The position numbers were made by a program, and so were the translations under genes. 64,000 nucleotides of DNA, from assembly GCA_016720905.1 (NCBI GenBank), contig JADKJT010000007.1:124001-188000 (forward strand), read 5' to 3'. The stretch's first letter is position 1; every line of letters starts with the position of its first letter. Below the pieces are notes generated by a model, which saw nothing but the letters and a program-made list of their open reading frames with translations, did not search any database and had not been told where the DNA came from. This DNA comes from Gemmatimonadaceae bacterium (GTDB taxonomy: Bacteria > Gemmatimonadota > Gemmatimonadetes > Gemmatimonadales > Gemmatimonadaceae). Below, in pieces: positions 17,695 through 26,070 of this stretch.

Positions 17695-18591
17695 TCAACC
17701 CCAGTTCGCTCGCACCTCGTAGGGGATTCCAAGCCGCAGTGCGAACCATGCGATCATGCGCACGTGCATGAGCAGCACAGCCAGCGCCGAGGTCTGAATC
17801 TTCTCCACCAAAGTCAGGCGTGAACTGCGCAGCAGGTCGCGATGAATGTCGCGCAATGGCCAGACCAGATGCTGACCCACCCAGAACCGGAACCCGCGAC
17901 CCAGCGTTGCCGTTTCGCGAAGCTGCGCCCATGCATACTCATGTCGCACTGCGCGTTGACACAGTGCGCGAATCGAGCTGCGTGCCGGATGTCGAACCAC
18001 AGACTCCACGGCATAGGCGAGTTCGTATCCTGCCGCATGCACTCGCTGACACCACTCAACTTCGCCCGACGAAATCAGTGCTGGATTCATGCCGCCGACG
18101 GCGGCGACGATCCGCCGCGAAGTGAACAGATTGGCGCACACAGCCCAGTGTCCTTTCAGAAAGCGGTCCTGCTTGAGGTGGGTCGCGACGCTCAGCGTGG
18201 TGGCAATGGACGACGGGCCCGATCCATCATCGAACATCTCGATCCGCCCGCCCACGACGCCGCGGTTTGTCGTCTGCTGCAGACACGCCACGCCGTTGGC
18301 CAGCCAACCCGGTTCGGGGAGGCAGTCGGAGTCGGTGAAGGCCAGCACCTCGCCACGCGCGTGCTCGATTCCTGTAACGCGAGCTCGACTCACTCCCGGC
18401 CGAGGCTCACCCACCAGCCGAACATGCGCAAATACACCCAGAAGGTCGGTAAGCGGTGGCTGGGACCCATTGTCCAAAACCACAACTTCGTACGAATCCG
18501 ACGGGTACGTCTGCGCCTCGAGCGCCGTCAGGCATCGGCCCAAACGCTCGGCGTCGTTGAAGACCGGGACTATTACGGATACGAACGTCAC
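17695..18591 (-). CDS. Family 2 glycosyltransferase
   Basis: 298 residues from a GTG at 18591. The GT-A core starts at once (VSVIVPVFNDAERLGRCLTA). VVLDNGS and the DxD-like metal site FTDSDCLPEPGW follow. VGGMNPALISSGEVEWCQRVHAAGY is the acceptor-side motif. A C-terminal hydrophobic segment (ALAVLLMHVRMIAWFALRLG) suggests membrane association. The frame extends to another GTG at 18675, but the added 28 residues look unlike a glycosyltransferase N-terminus. It is probably the first gene of an operon with the SsuA/THI5-like and PaaK-like genes, 126 bp apart. It is divergent from the M28 peptidase. Confidence 0.82.
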   Translation of the reverse strand: MTFVSVIVPVFNDAERLGRCLTALEAQTYPSDSYEVVVLDNGSQPPLTDLLGVFAHVRLVGEPRPGVSRARVTGIEHARGEVLAFTDSDCLPEPGWLANGVACLQQTTNRGVVGGRIEMFDDGSGPSSIATTLSVATHLKQDRFLKGHWAVCANLFTSRRIVAAVGGMNPALISSGEVEWCQRVHAAGYELAYAVESVVRHPARSSIRALCQRAVRHEYAWAQLRETATLGRGFRFWVGQHLVWPLRDIHRDLLRSSRLTLVEKIQTSALAVLLMHVRMIAWFALRLGIPYEVRANWG

Positions 18592-18820
18592 TGAAGACGA
18601 CCTGGGTGGCGCAACATCGAGAGTAGGTGGCAAGCGTAGGCTCAACGTGTGGCAAAGTGGAGTCAACGTCAACACGGACGGATGAGGTCACCATTCTCGC
18701 TACCGGCGCGCCGGGATTGCCTGACGTGACCGCTGATTCGATGGAATGACTTGCGCAGGCCCGGCAGTCGTTCGCATCGTGTACGGGTTGATGCCGCTCT
18801 CTTCGACTCGAACTCCGCCC

Positions 18821-20401
18821 ATGCGCTCATCACTCCGCATCCTCGTCACCACCGCGCTTACCCTTGCCTCCGGTACCCTCGGCGCCCAGACCTTCCGCTC
18901 CGCAGACCCCGTCATCCGGCGTATGTGGCAAGCAGGGATGAACGAGTCGCAGGTGGAGCGCCTGGGTCAGGTACTCATCGACTCCATCGGCCCGCGCCTG
19001 TCCGGCTCTCCCGGCTTCGCCAGTGCGCTGGCCTGGCTCCAGCGCACGTACACCGGCTTCGGCATTCCCGTGCGGCAGGAGCGCTACGGCACATGGCGCG
19101 GATGGCAGCAGGGTGCCGTGCACATGCAGCTCGTCGCGCCGCGTGCGCAGAATCTCGACGTGGAATTGCTGGCCTGGAGTCCGTCCACACCCAACGGCAA
19201 GCCGGTCGACGCCGACGTAGTAGTGATTCCCGCGTTGGCCGATGCCGCGGCGGCGACGCAGTGGCTCAAGACCGTGAAAGGCAAGTTCGTACTGATGTCG
19301 CCGCCGGAACTCATGTGCCGCGCGCCGCAGGAACTCGAACGCTATGCCCGCGCCAGCACCATCACCGCACTCAACGCGCAGCGCGCTGAGGTGCGTCGTG
19401 TATCCACCGACCGACTCAATGCGCTCGCACCCACCGGTGTCGCCCCCGGACAGCGCCAGGCTGCCATCATGAACCGGCTGGATTCGGCGGGCGTCATGGG
19501 CATCGGCACCACGCTCTGGTCCAACGGTTGGGGCGTGAACAAGATTTTCGGCGCGGTGTCCGATCGCGTGCCGTCGGTTGATCTGTCGTGCGAAGACTAC
19601 GGCCTGCTGCACCGACTGGCGTCCAACAATCAGGGGCCGCGCGTACGCTTCACTGCCGAATCACAGGCCACACCGGCGGAAGTGCCGATGTTCAACGTGG
19701 TGGCCGAGCTCAAGGGACGCGAATTGCCCAACGAGTATGTGTTATTGTCGGCGCATCTCGACAGCTGGCACGGCGCCACCGGGGCCACCGACAACGGCAC
19801 GGGCACGCTCACCATGTTGGAAGCCATGCGCATCCTCAAGGAAGCCTATCCCAATCCGCGACGCACCATTCTCGCCGGACACTGGGGCGGTGAGGAGCAA
19901 GGCACCATCGGCTCGAAGGCATTCGCCGAAGATCACAAGGACGTGATGGACGGCCTGCAGGTGGCGTTCAATCAGGACAACGGCACCTGGCGCGTGGAGA
20001 TCCTGGAGGGACAGGGGTTCCTCAAGGCCAGCAGCAACCTCGCCAAGTGGGTGGCGCAGTTGCCGGCCGAAATGACGGACAGCGTCAAGCTGCAAGTGCC
20101 GGGTCCGCAAGCCAACTCCGGGAGCGATCACACGTCGTTCCTGTGCCGCGGCGCGCCGGCGTTTCGGTTGCAGTCCAGCTACGCGGAGTATCGTCAGTAC
20201 ACCTGGCACACCAATCGCGACACGTTCGACAAGATCGTGTTTGACGACTTGAAGAACAACGCGACGATGGCGGCCATGTTGGCGTATGCGGCGTCGGAGG
20301 ACCCGGAGCATACCGCGCGCGACCAGGCGCTGTTGACGGGGCCCACGGGCGCACCACGCGCGTGGCCGGGGTGTGGGATGGCGAAGCGGAGCTACAAGTA
20401 G
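18821..20401 (+). CDS. Secreted M28-family metallopeptidase
   Basis: 526 residues with a signal peptide (MRSSLRILVTTALTLASGTLGA). The zinc aminopeptidase core shows H312 in SAHLDSWHG, the bridging D324 in GATDNGTG, the catalytic pair E358-E359 in WGGEEQGT, and a late His in TWHTNRDTFDK. An insertion before the catalytic part (about 120-290) resembles a PA-like domain. This architecture is typical of carboxypeptidase Q-like or aminopeptidase proteins exported by Gemmatimonadota and Bacteroidota. I chose the ATG at 18821 because the signal peptide starts there; the frame is open from 18746. Substrate peptides are unknown. Confidence 0.88.
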   Translation: MRSSLRILVTTALTLASGTLGAQTFRSADPVIRRMWQAGMNESQVERLGQVLIDSIGPRLSGSPGFASALAWLQRTYTGFGIPVRQERYGTWRGWQQGAVHMQLVAPRAQNLDVELLAWSPSTPNGKPVDADVVVIPALADAAAATQWLKTVKGKFVLMSPPELMCRAPQELERYARASTITALNAQRAEVRRVSTDRLNALAPTGVAPGQRQAAIMNRLDSAGVMGIGTTLWSNGWGVNKIFGAVSDRVPSVDLSCEDYGLLHRLASNNQGPRVRFTAESQATPAEVPMFNVVAELKGRELPNEYVLLSAHLDSWHGATGATDNGTGTLTMLEAMRILKEAYPNPRRTILAGHWGGEEQGTIGSKAFAEDHKDVMDGLQVAFNQDNGTWRVEILEGQGFLKASSNLAKWVAQLPAEMTDSVKLQVPGPQANSGSDHTSFLCRGAPAFRLQSSYAEYRQYTWHTNRDTFDKIVFDDLKNNATMAAMLAYAASEDPEHTARDQALLTGPTGAPRAWPGCGMAKRSYK

Positions 20402-20417
20402 GGGCGCGACCGCGACG

Positions 20418-20480
20418 GAGGACGGTTGCGCTGTTGATCCAACAGCGTCTCCCGTCTCCCGTCTTCAGTCTCCCGTCTTC
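20418..20480. repeat. Family A heptamer repeats with hairpin between convergent genes
   Basis: A perfect 8-bp hairpin (CGCTGTTG at 20429-20436, 3-nt loop, CAACAGCG at 20440-20447) is followed by GTCTCCC-type units (20448-20480). Imperfect complements (GACGGAGGACGG) lie to its left. It sits between the M28 peptidase stop and the DinB-like stop, so it could terminate both transcripts. Confidence 0.7.
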
Positions 20481-20484
20481 GCAG

Positions 20485-21047
20485 CTACTTGCTCCACGGC
20501 GGCACAATCCCGTTCGACCGCGCATACGCAATCGACTGTCCCAGATGCTCGTGCAAGTGCGTGGTGGTGCTGATCCACATGGCCTGCTGCGTGGATTTCT
20601 GGCCGAACATGTCCAGCGCATTCGGCAGCATCGCCACCGTGGTCTTTTGCATCGCGCTCTTGAGATGCGCAAAGCTGGCTTCCAGTTCGGCCACTGTCTG
20701 CTCACGCGTCAGCGTGCGCTTCTCGTAAGTGCCGAAGGTCTTGAAATCCTTCATGTCCAGCTTGGTGGCCGCGGCATGGCCGTCCCGGCCAACGCCGGCA
20801 TCAGGTAGTTGTCCGACGCCACATGCAGGAACACCTCACCCACGGAGCGCACGCCCGCGCCTGGACGCCAGCCGTACTTGTCAACCGGCATCGCCTTGGC
20901 GAGCGCCACAAGCTTCTGCGCAACGCCGTCAATGTCCTTCATGAGGTCCGTGACCACGGGAGCAGTCTGTGCCGACACGCGAGCCGCAGGCAGCACGGCC
21001 AGGACGAAAAATAGAGGGAGAGCGAGGGACGAAAGCGTGCGTTTCAT
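20485..21047 (-). pseudogene. Secreted DinB-family protein broken by a frameshift
   Basis: Two overlapping frames together make one protein. The first starts at 21047 with a signal peptide (MKRTLSSLALPLFFVLAVLP, cleavage after VSA) and runs through DinB-like text (GWRPGAGVRSVGEVFLHVASDNY) to ALAGTAMP. There it reads into a stop at 20751. The second continues in the other frame from AATKLDMKDFKTFGTYEKR to a stop at 20485, giving the rest of the four-helix DinB/YfiT-like fold with a HLHEHLGQSIAYAR metal-ligand helix. The switch falls near 20770-20790; one extra base would restore an intact gene of about 187 codons. It is either a real inactivation or a sequence error. Confidence 0.75.
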
Positions 21048-21167
21048 AGGTCCGAGAGTGGAGGTGAGAGTACGACGGGCACGATGCAGCAGCGACAACT
21101 CTGTACCGTTGGGCCTCAGCGAGGATCCGTACGCCAGGCGCGCCACACAAACTGACTCCATGAGCTC

Positions 21168-21295
21168 GGACGGGCGGCGGGTGGTGTCCGCTGGGCGACG
21201 AATCGTCCCGCGCGCATCTCCACACCAGTCTCGTAACTCACGCCACACCAGCGCGGGATGCTCGGCGACCAGCGGACACCACCCGCCGCCCGTCC
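21168..21295. repeat. Large inverted repeat, 27-bp perfect arms
   Basis: The arms at 21168-21194 and 21269-21295 are perfect reverse complements over 27 bp (outer end GGACGGGCGGCGGG). The 74-bp spacer itself contains an 8-bp inner stem (TCCCGCGC at 21206-21213 with GCGCGGGA at 21251-21258). The element lies 13 bp beyond the map stop and upstream of the DinB-like gene. I see no terminal direct repeats. It could be a MITE-like element, or a strong RNA hairpin ending the ribosomal super-operon. Confidence 0.85.
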
Positions 21296-21308
21296 ACCCC
21301 GCAGAAAG

Positions 21309-22085
21309 CTAGAGCGTAAGAATCCGCGGACCAGCGTCCGTAATCGCCACCGTATGCTCAAAATGCGCCGAGCGTTTGAGATCCGCCGTCACAACGGTCC
21401 ACTTGTCGCTCAGCGTGCGCGTCTTGGCCGTGCCCACGTTCACCATCGGTTCAATCGCGATGGTCAACCCGGCCACCAGCTTCTTGCCGCGCTTGGGCTT
21501 GCCGTAGTTCGGAATCTGCAACTCTTCATGCGGCGAAAACCCCACGCCGTGTCCCACCAGTTCGCGCACAATCGAGAACCCTTCCGGCTCCACCACCGCC
21601 TGAATGGCCGCACCAATGTCGCCCACGTGATTGTCCGGCACCGCCGCGGCAATCCCCGCCGCCAGCGCGCGCTCCGTCACGTCCAGCAACCGCCGCGTCA
21701 GCTCGTCAATCTCACCCACCGGCACCGTGAGCGCGGCATCGGTATACATGCCTTCCAGCTTCACGCCAACGTCCACGGTCACAATGTCGCCCGCGTTCAG
21801 AATGCGTTTCCGCGAGGGAATGCCATGCACGATCTCTTCATTGATCGAGATGCACACACTCCCCGGAAAACCGTACAGGCCCTTGAACGCCGGCTCCGCG
21901 CCGGGATGCGAGCGAATGAACGCTTCACCAATGGCGTCCAGCTCCATCGTGCTGATGCCCGGACGCACCGCATCACGCATGGCCAGCAACGTCGCGCGCA
22001 GAATCGCCCCGCCGCGCGCCATAATCTCGATTTCGCGAGGCGACTTGAGCATCATGCCGGAGGCTGACGTGCCGCTGAACGCCAT
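21309..22085 (-). CDS. map: Methionine aminopeptidase, type I
   Basis: 258 residues. It removes the initiator methionine from nascent proteins. The pita-bread fold metal ligands are visible in order: D in VTVDVGVKLEG, D in MYTDAALTVPVG, H in GHGVGFSPHEE, E in IAIEPMVNVG and E in AHFEHTVAITD. SINEEIVHGIPS is the family-typical segment. It ends the long minus-strand operon, one base after adk, in the classic secY-adk-map order. Beyond it lie the large inverted repeat and non-ribosomal genes. Confidence 0.96.
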   Translation of the reverse strand: MAFSGTSASGMMLKSPREIEIMARGGAILRATLLAMRDAVRPGISTMELDAIGEAFIRSHPGAEPAFKGLYGFPGSVCISINEEIVHGIPSRKRILNAGDIVTVDVGVKLEGMYTDAALTVPVGEIDELTRRLLDVTERALAAGIAAAVPDNHVGDIGAAIQAVVEPEGFSIVRELVGHGVGFSPHEELQIPNYGKPKRGKKLVAGLTIAIEPMVNVGTAKTRTLSDKWTVVTADLKRSAHFEHTVAITDAGPRILTL

Positions 22086-22086
22086 G

Positions 22087-22743
22087 CTACTGCGCCGAGC
22101 CGTCCAAGCCCAGCGCCGTTAGCATGCGTGACTCCACATCGTCGAGCGAACCCATCGCATTCACGTGCACCAGGTTGCCGCCGTGTTGCGCGTACCAGTC
22201 AATCACCGGCGCCGTCTGCAGGCCGTACACTTCCAGCCGTTTGCGAATGGCGTCCGGCTCGTCGTCCTTGCGACGCACCAGCGTGCCCACCTTGCCGTCC
22301 TTCTCGCACGTTTCGCCGGGCTGGCGGCCGAAGAACGGGCTCTGGCATACGTCGCATGTGGTGCGACCGCTCAGGCGCGTGACCAGTTCATCCTCGTTGA
22401 TATCGAACAGCAAGATCGCGTCGACGGCACGACCCAACTGCGCCAGCGACGCGGCCAACCCTTCGGCCTGCGGCGTGGTGCGCACGACACCATCAAGGAT
22501 GGCGCCTCGCGCCGCATTCGGCGCGGCCAGCGCTTCGCGCATGATGCCCATGATGACGGCGTCGGGCACCAGATCACCGCGATCCATGGCGGCCTTGGCT
22601 TCCAAACCCAGCGGCGTGCCTTCCCGCACGGCGGCACGCAATACATCGCCGGTGGCGATCTTGGGAACAGCAAGGCGAGCGGCTAGCCGCTCGCCTTGCG
22701 TTCCCTTCCCGGCACCCGGCGGTCCAAGCAGGACAATGATCAT
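22087..22743 (-). CDS. adk: Adenylate kinase with zinc-binding lid
   Basis: 218 residues. It interconverts ATP + AMP and 2 ADP. The P-loop is GPPGAGKGT at residues 7-15, with the DG.VRTTPQA AMP-site region after it. The LID domain (about 125-160) carries C-x2-C (CDVC) and C-x2-D (CEKD), the Cys3-Asp zinc site known from Bacillus-type enzymes. The start is the only ATG directly before IIVLLGPPGAGKG. It lies between secY and map, 19 bp after secY. Confidence 0.96.
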   Translation of the reverse strand: MIIVLLGPPGAGKGTQGERLAARLAVPKIATGDVLRAAVREGTPLGLEAKAAMDRGDLVPDAVIMGIMREALAAPNAARGAILDGVVRTTPQAEGLAASLAQLGRAVDAILLFDINEDELVTRLSGRTTCDVCQSPFFGRQPGETCEKDGKVGTLVRRKDDEPDAIRKRLEVYGLQTAPVIDWYAQHGGNLVHVNAMGSLDDVESRMLTALGLDGSAQ

Positions 22744-22762
22744 GCCGTTGCGCCGGTGAAGG

Positions 22763-24109
22763 TTAGAAGCCGCTTTGCGTCGCCTGACGACCGCGGAACC
22801 GCACGCGTCCCTTCTTCATGAAGCCGTCGTATTTGCGCAGCAACAGGTGCTGCTGCATCTGCGCCATCGTGTCGAGCGCCACACCCACCACGATCAGCAA
22901 CGACGTGCCACCGAAGGCGAATGGCACATTCACCAGTCGCGCAATCACGATGGGCATGAGCGCGATGAACGTGAGGAACACGGCGCCCGGCAACGTGATG
23001 CGTTCCACCACGTGCTCGATGTACTCGGCCGTCTTCGCACCCGGCTTGATGCCCGGCACGAATCCACCCTGCTTTTTCAGGTTCTCCGCCAGGTCCACCG
23101 GATTGAAAATGATGGACGTGTAGAAGTACGTGAACAGCATGATGAGAATGGCGGACAGGATGAAATAGAGCCACGGATTCGGGCCCTGCGGATTGAAGTA
23201 CTCCGCAATTTCCTGCAGCCTGGAGTTCCCGCTGAACTGCGCCAACGCACCCGGAATGACGATCACCGACTGCGCAAAGATGATGGGCATCACGCCCGCC
23301 GTATTGATGCGCAGTGGGATGAAATTGCGCGCCGCTTCCCGTTGCCGGCCCCGCGCCATCGTACGCTGCGGTATCTGGATGAGCACGCGACGTGCCGCCA
23401 CCGTGATCGCCACCACGCCGGCCACCACGGCCACCATCACGATCGCCAACACCACCAGCGACAGCGGCGCAATGGCGCCCGTCGTGACGAAGTTCGCGGT
23501 CTGGATGAGCGCCGGCCACATGCGCTCGACGATGGAGAAGAAGATGATCAGCGAAGCGCCGTTGCCCAGGCCGTTCTCGGTGATCTGTTCGCCCAGCCAC
23601 ATGACGAAAATCGCGCCCGTGGTGAGGAACAGCATCATCTGCACCATGAACCACGGCCCCGGACGCGACACCGCGGCCGGCAGTGACGAGGTGAAGAGCG
23701 CAAAGCCGTAGGCCTGCACCAACGCCAGCGCCACCGTGAGATAGCGGGTGTACTGCGTCAACTTTTTCCGGCCTTCCTCGTCCTTCTGCATCTTGTCGAC
23801 CGTCGGGATCACCGCACCGGCGATCTGGACGAAAATACTGGCCGAGATGTAGGGCATGATGCCCAGCGCAAACACCGTCGCGCGCGACAACCCGCCGCCC
23901 ACGAACATGTCGTACAGATTCAACAGGCCGTTGTTCTGGCGTGTGAAGAAATCCGTCAGTGCCTGGACATCGATGCCGGGCGCGGTGATGTGCGCACCAA
24001 CGCGATAGATCACCAGACACAGGAACGTGAACGAGATCTTCGCCCACAGTTCCGGTGTCCGATAGATATTCGCGAGGGCCTGCGTCGCCTGATTGTTCTC
24101 TTGCGCCAT
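22763..24109 (-). CDS. secY: Preprotein translocase subunit SecY
   Basis: 448 residues, the channel protein of the Sec translocon with ten membrane segments. Hallmarks include GIMPYISASIFVQ, the loop with DKMQKDEEGRKKLTQYTRY, QRTMARGRQREAARNFIPLRINTAGVMPIIFAQS and FNPVDLAENLKKQGGFVPGIKPG. It follows rplO by 30 bp in the usual spc-operon order and is followed by adk and map. Confidence 0.97.
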   Translation of the reverse strand: MAQENNQATQALANIYRTPELWAKISFTFLCLVIYRVGAHITAPGIDVQALTDFFTRQNNGLLNLYDMFVGGGLSRATVFALGIMPYISASIFVQIAGAVIPTVDKMQKDEEGRKKLTQYTRYLTVALALVQAYGFALFTSSLPAAVSRPGPWFMVQMMLFLTTGAIFVMWLGEQITENGLGNGASLIIFFSIVERMWPALIQTANFVTTGAIAPLSLVVLAIVMVAVVAGVVAITVAARRVLIQIPQRTMARGRQREAARNFIPLRINTAGVMPIIFAQSVIVIPGALAQFSGNSRLQEIAEYFNPQGPNPWLYFILSAILIMLFTYFYTSIIFNPVDLAENLKKQGGFVPGIKPGAKTAEYIEHVVERITLPGAVFLTFIALMPIVIARLVNVPFAFGGTSLLIVVGVALDTMAQMQQHLLLRKYDGFMKKGRVRFRGRQATQSGF

Positions 24110-24139
24110 GAGACCCGGTAGTGGTCGTTACGGAGTGGA

Positions 24140-24622
24140 TTAGCCGTCGATGCGGCCACCGGCCGCTTCGATCTTCGCCTTGGCCGCCGCGCTGACCTTC
24201 ACGCCGCGCACCGTGAACGCACGCGCCACGTCGCCGTTCGACAGCAGCTTCGCCGGACCGTGCCCCGTCCGGATCAGCCCCGCCGCGGCGAGCGTCTCGC
24301 TCGTCACTTCGTCTCCCGTCAACTGCGTCAGCGCATCCAGTCGCACAACCTGCGCATCTTCACGGAACGGGTTGGTGAACCCGCGTTTCGGAATACGACG
24401 CGTGATCGGCATCTGGCCGCCTTCGAAATGAGGCTTGCCGCCACCAGGTCCACCATGGCCGGACCGCGCCATGGAACCCTTGTGACCCTTGCCGGACGTC
24501 TTGCCCGTACCCGATCCCGGTCCGCGACCGATGCGCTTGCGCCCACGGTGCGAGCCCGGTGCCGGCTGCAGGTTGTGCAACCCGATTTTCTCGACGCTTG
24601 CGGCGTCTGCCTTGTTGGCCAC
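24140..24622 (-). CDS. rplO: 50S ribosomal protein L15
   Basis: 160 residues. The N-terminal HNLQPAPGSHRGRKRIGRGPGSGTGKTSGKGHKG is diagnostic for L15, given here in outline only. PKRGFTNPF and the C-terminal GVKVSAAAKAKIEAAGG complete the family pattern. It is an assembly protein of the large subunit that binds 23S rRNA. It starts 4 bp after the rpmD stop. Confidence 0.97.
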   Translation of the reverse strand: MANKADAASVEKIGLHNLQPAPGSHRGRKRIGRGPGSGTGKTSGKGHKGSMARSGHGGPGGGKPHFEGGQMPITRRIPKRGFTNPFREDAQVVRLDALTQLTGDEVTSETLAAAGLIRTGHGPAKLLSNGDVARAFTVRGVKVSAAAKAKIEAAGGRIDG

Positions 24623-24626
24623 GTGC

Positions 24627-24881
24627 TTACTCCTCCACCGGTGTCACCGACACCAGGTGACGTACGTGCTTGAGCTGACCGCGCAGCGAGGCGGAATCCT
24701 GCTGCACCACACTCGCCTGATGATGACGGAGACCGATCGCCTTGAGCGTCAGCCGCATCCGCCAGTTATGGCCGATCGCGCTGCGCACCTGCGTGACCAG
24801 CACCTTACCGGACGTCGGCGCTTCGTCCTTGGGCGTCTTGGCCGGGCCCTTGGACGGATGCCATACGAATGTACGCGGCAT
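24627..24881 (-). CDS. rpmD: 50S ribosomal protein L30 with N-terminal extension
   Basis: 84 residues; bacterial L30 is usually about 60. The family core begins near residue 26 (VLVTQVRSAIGHNWRMRLTLKAIGLR) and ends QLKHVRHLVSVTPVEE. The first 25 residues (MPRTFVWHPSKGPAKTPKDE) are an added basic N-terminus. Its start codon overlaps the rpsE stop by one base, implying coupled translation. Confidence 0.93.
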   Translation of the reverse strand: MPRTFVWHPSKGPAKTPKDEAPTSGKVLVTQVRSAIGHNWRMRLTLKAIGLRHHQASVVQQDSASLRGQLKHVRHLVSVTPVEE

Positions 24882-25711
24882 TATGCCACCTCCCCTACGA
24901 TAGGCGAGGCGCCGACAATGGCCGCCTTGCGGGGATCATGCGTTTCCGTGCGCGACTTCGCGCGCGAACGATACCCGACTTGCGACACTTCGATCCCACG
25001 TTCCTTGGCGATCTGCTCGACCGTCACCAGATGCATCAGGCCGTCCAGCGCCGCCAGCACCATGTTGTGCGGATTCGTGGAACCCAACGACTTCGTGAGA
25101 ATGTCGTGGATGCCGGCGCACTCGAGGATCGCGCGCACCGCACCACCGGCAATCACGCCGGCACCGGGCGCCGCAGGCTTCATGAGCACCTTGCCGGCGC
25201 CATGCTTGCCCACCACTTCGTGCGGAATCGTCGAGCCGGTGAGCGGAATGGACACCATGTTGCGACGCGCTCCGTCCACGGCCTTGCGGACCGCTTCCGA
25301 AACTTCGTTCGCCTTGCCGGTGGCAAACCCCACCTTGCCCTGCCCATCGCCCACCGCGACCAGCGCGTTGAACGAGAAGCGACGACCACCCTTCACGACC
25401 TTCGCCACGCGGTTGATCGCAATCACGTTCTCGACCAGGTCGCTCTGTTCACGCTCCTGGGCCGGACCGCGACCACCATCACGTCCGCCGCGACCATCGC
25501 GACCGCCGCCCGGGGCCCCACCTTCACCGCCCGGGCCGCGACCGCGACCCGCGCCACCACCCGGACCACCGCGACCGGCCCCTGGGCCGCCGCGACCAGC
25601 ACCCGGGCCGCCACGACCGCCACCTGGGCCGCCACGACCACGTCCGCCTGGTCCGCCACCGCTCCGTGCGCTGCCGCCTGGCGCGCCACCTGCTCCTGCT
25701 GCGTTTGCCAT
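24881..25711 (-). CDS. rpsE: 30S ribosomal protein S5 with an 85-residue Gly/Arg-rich N-terminal extension
   Basis: 276 residues against a usual length of about 165. The conserved S5 part starts near residue 88 (EREQSDLVENVIAINRVAKV, then KGGRRFSFNALVAVGDGQG, GFATGKANEV). It continues to the second domain (VFA-like EVSQVGYRSRAKSRTE). Residues about 4-85 are low-complexity GGPGGRGRGGPGGGRGGPGA-type repeats rich in Gly, Arg and Pro, reminiscent of RGG RNA-binding tails. The frame is continuous and uses the same operon spacing (2 bp after rplR), so the extension is probably real, unless translation starts at an internal codon. Confidence 0.93.
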   Translation of the reverse strand: MANAAGAGGAPGGSARSGGGPGGRGRGGPGGGRGGPGAGRGGPGAGRGGPGGGAGRGRGPGGEGGAPGGGRDGRGGRDGGRGPAQEREQSDLVENVIAINRVAKVVKGGRRFSFNALVAVGDGQGKVGFATGKANEVSEAVRKAVDGARRNMVSIPLTGSTIPHEVVGKHGAGKVLMKPAAPGAGVIAGGAVRAILECAGIHDILTKSLGSTNPHNMVLAALDGLMHLVTVEQIAKERGIEVSQVGYRSRAKSRTETHDPRKAAIVGASPIVGEVA

Positions 25712-25713
25712 GA

Positions 25714-26070
25714 TCAGAACTCCAGGCCGCCCTCTCGGGCGCCATCTGCCACGGCCTTCACGCGGCCGTGATACTGGTAACCGGCGCGGTCGAATACGAC
25801 CTTCGCGATGCCGGCCGCCTTCGCCTTCTCGGCAACTGACTTGCCGACGGCGAGTGCGCGCTCCGACTTCGTGCCGTTCATCCCTTCGTCGCCAACGGTC
25901 AGCAGCGTGCGCTGCGCGACGTCGTCCACGATCTGGGCGTAGATGTGCTTCACCGACCGGAACACCACGAGGCGCGGACGCTCCGGAGTGCCGTTCACCG
26001 CCTTGCGCACGCGCAGGTGACGGCGCTTGCGCCGCTCTGCATCCGTGCGCGGAATCGCGATCTTCGCCAT
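25714..26070 (-). CDS. rplR: 50S ribosomal protein L18
   Basis: 118 residues. It binds 5S rRNA with L5. The basic N-terminal RKRRHLRVRKAVNGTPERPRL, VFRSVKHIYAQIVDD and the C-terminal FDRAGYQYHGRVKAVADGAREGGL are diagnostic. The start overlaps the rplF stop by one base. Confidence 0.97.
   Translation of the reverse strand: MAKIAIPRTDAERRKRRHLRVRKAVNGTPERPRLVVFRSVKHIYAQIVDDVAQRTLLTVGDEGMNGTKSERALAVGKSVAEKAKAAGIAKVVFDRAGYQYHGRVKAVADGAREGGLEF

Noticed and set aside
21116..21361. Coding possibility across the large inverted repeat
   Set aside because: The translated text is itself mirrored by the palindrome, overlaps the map end and matches no family.
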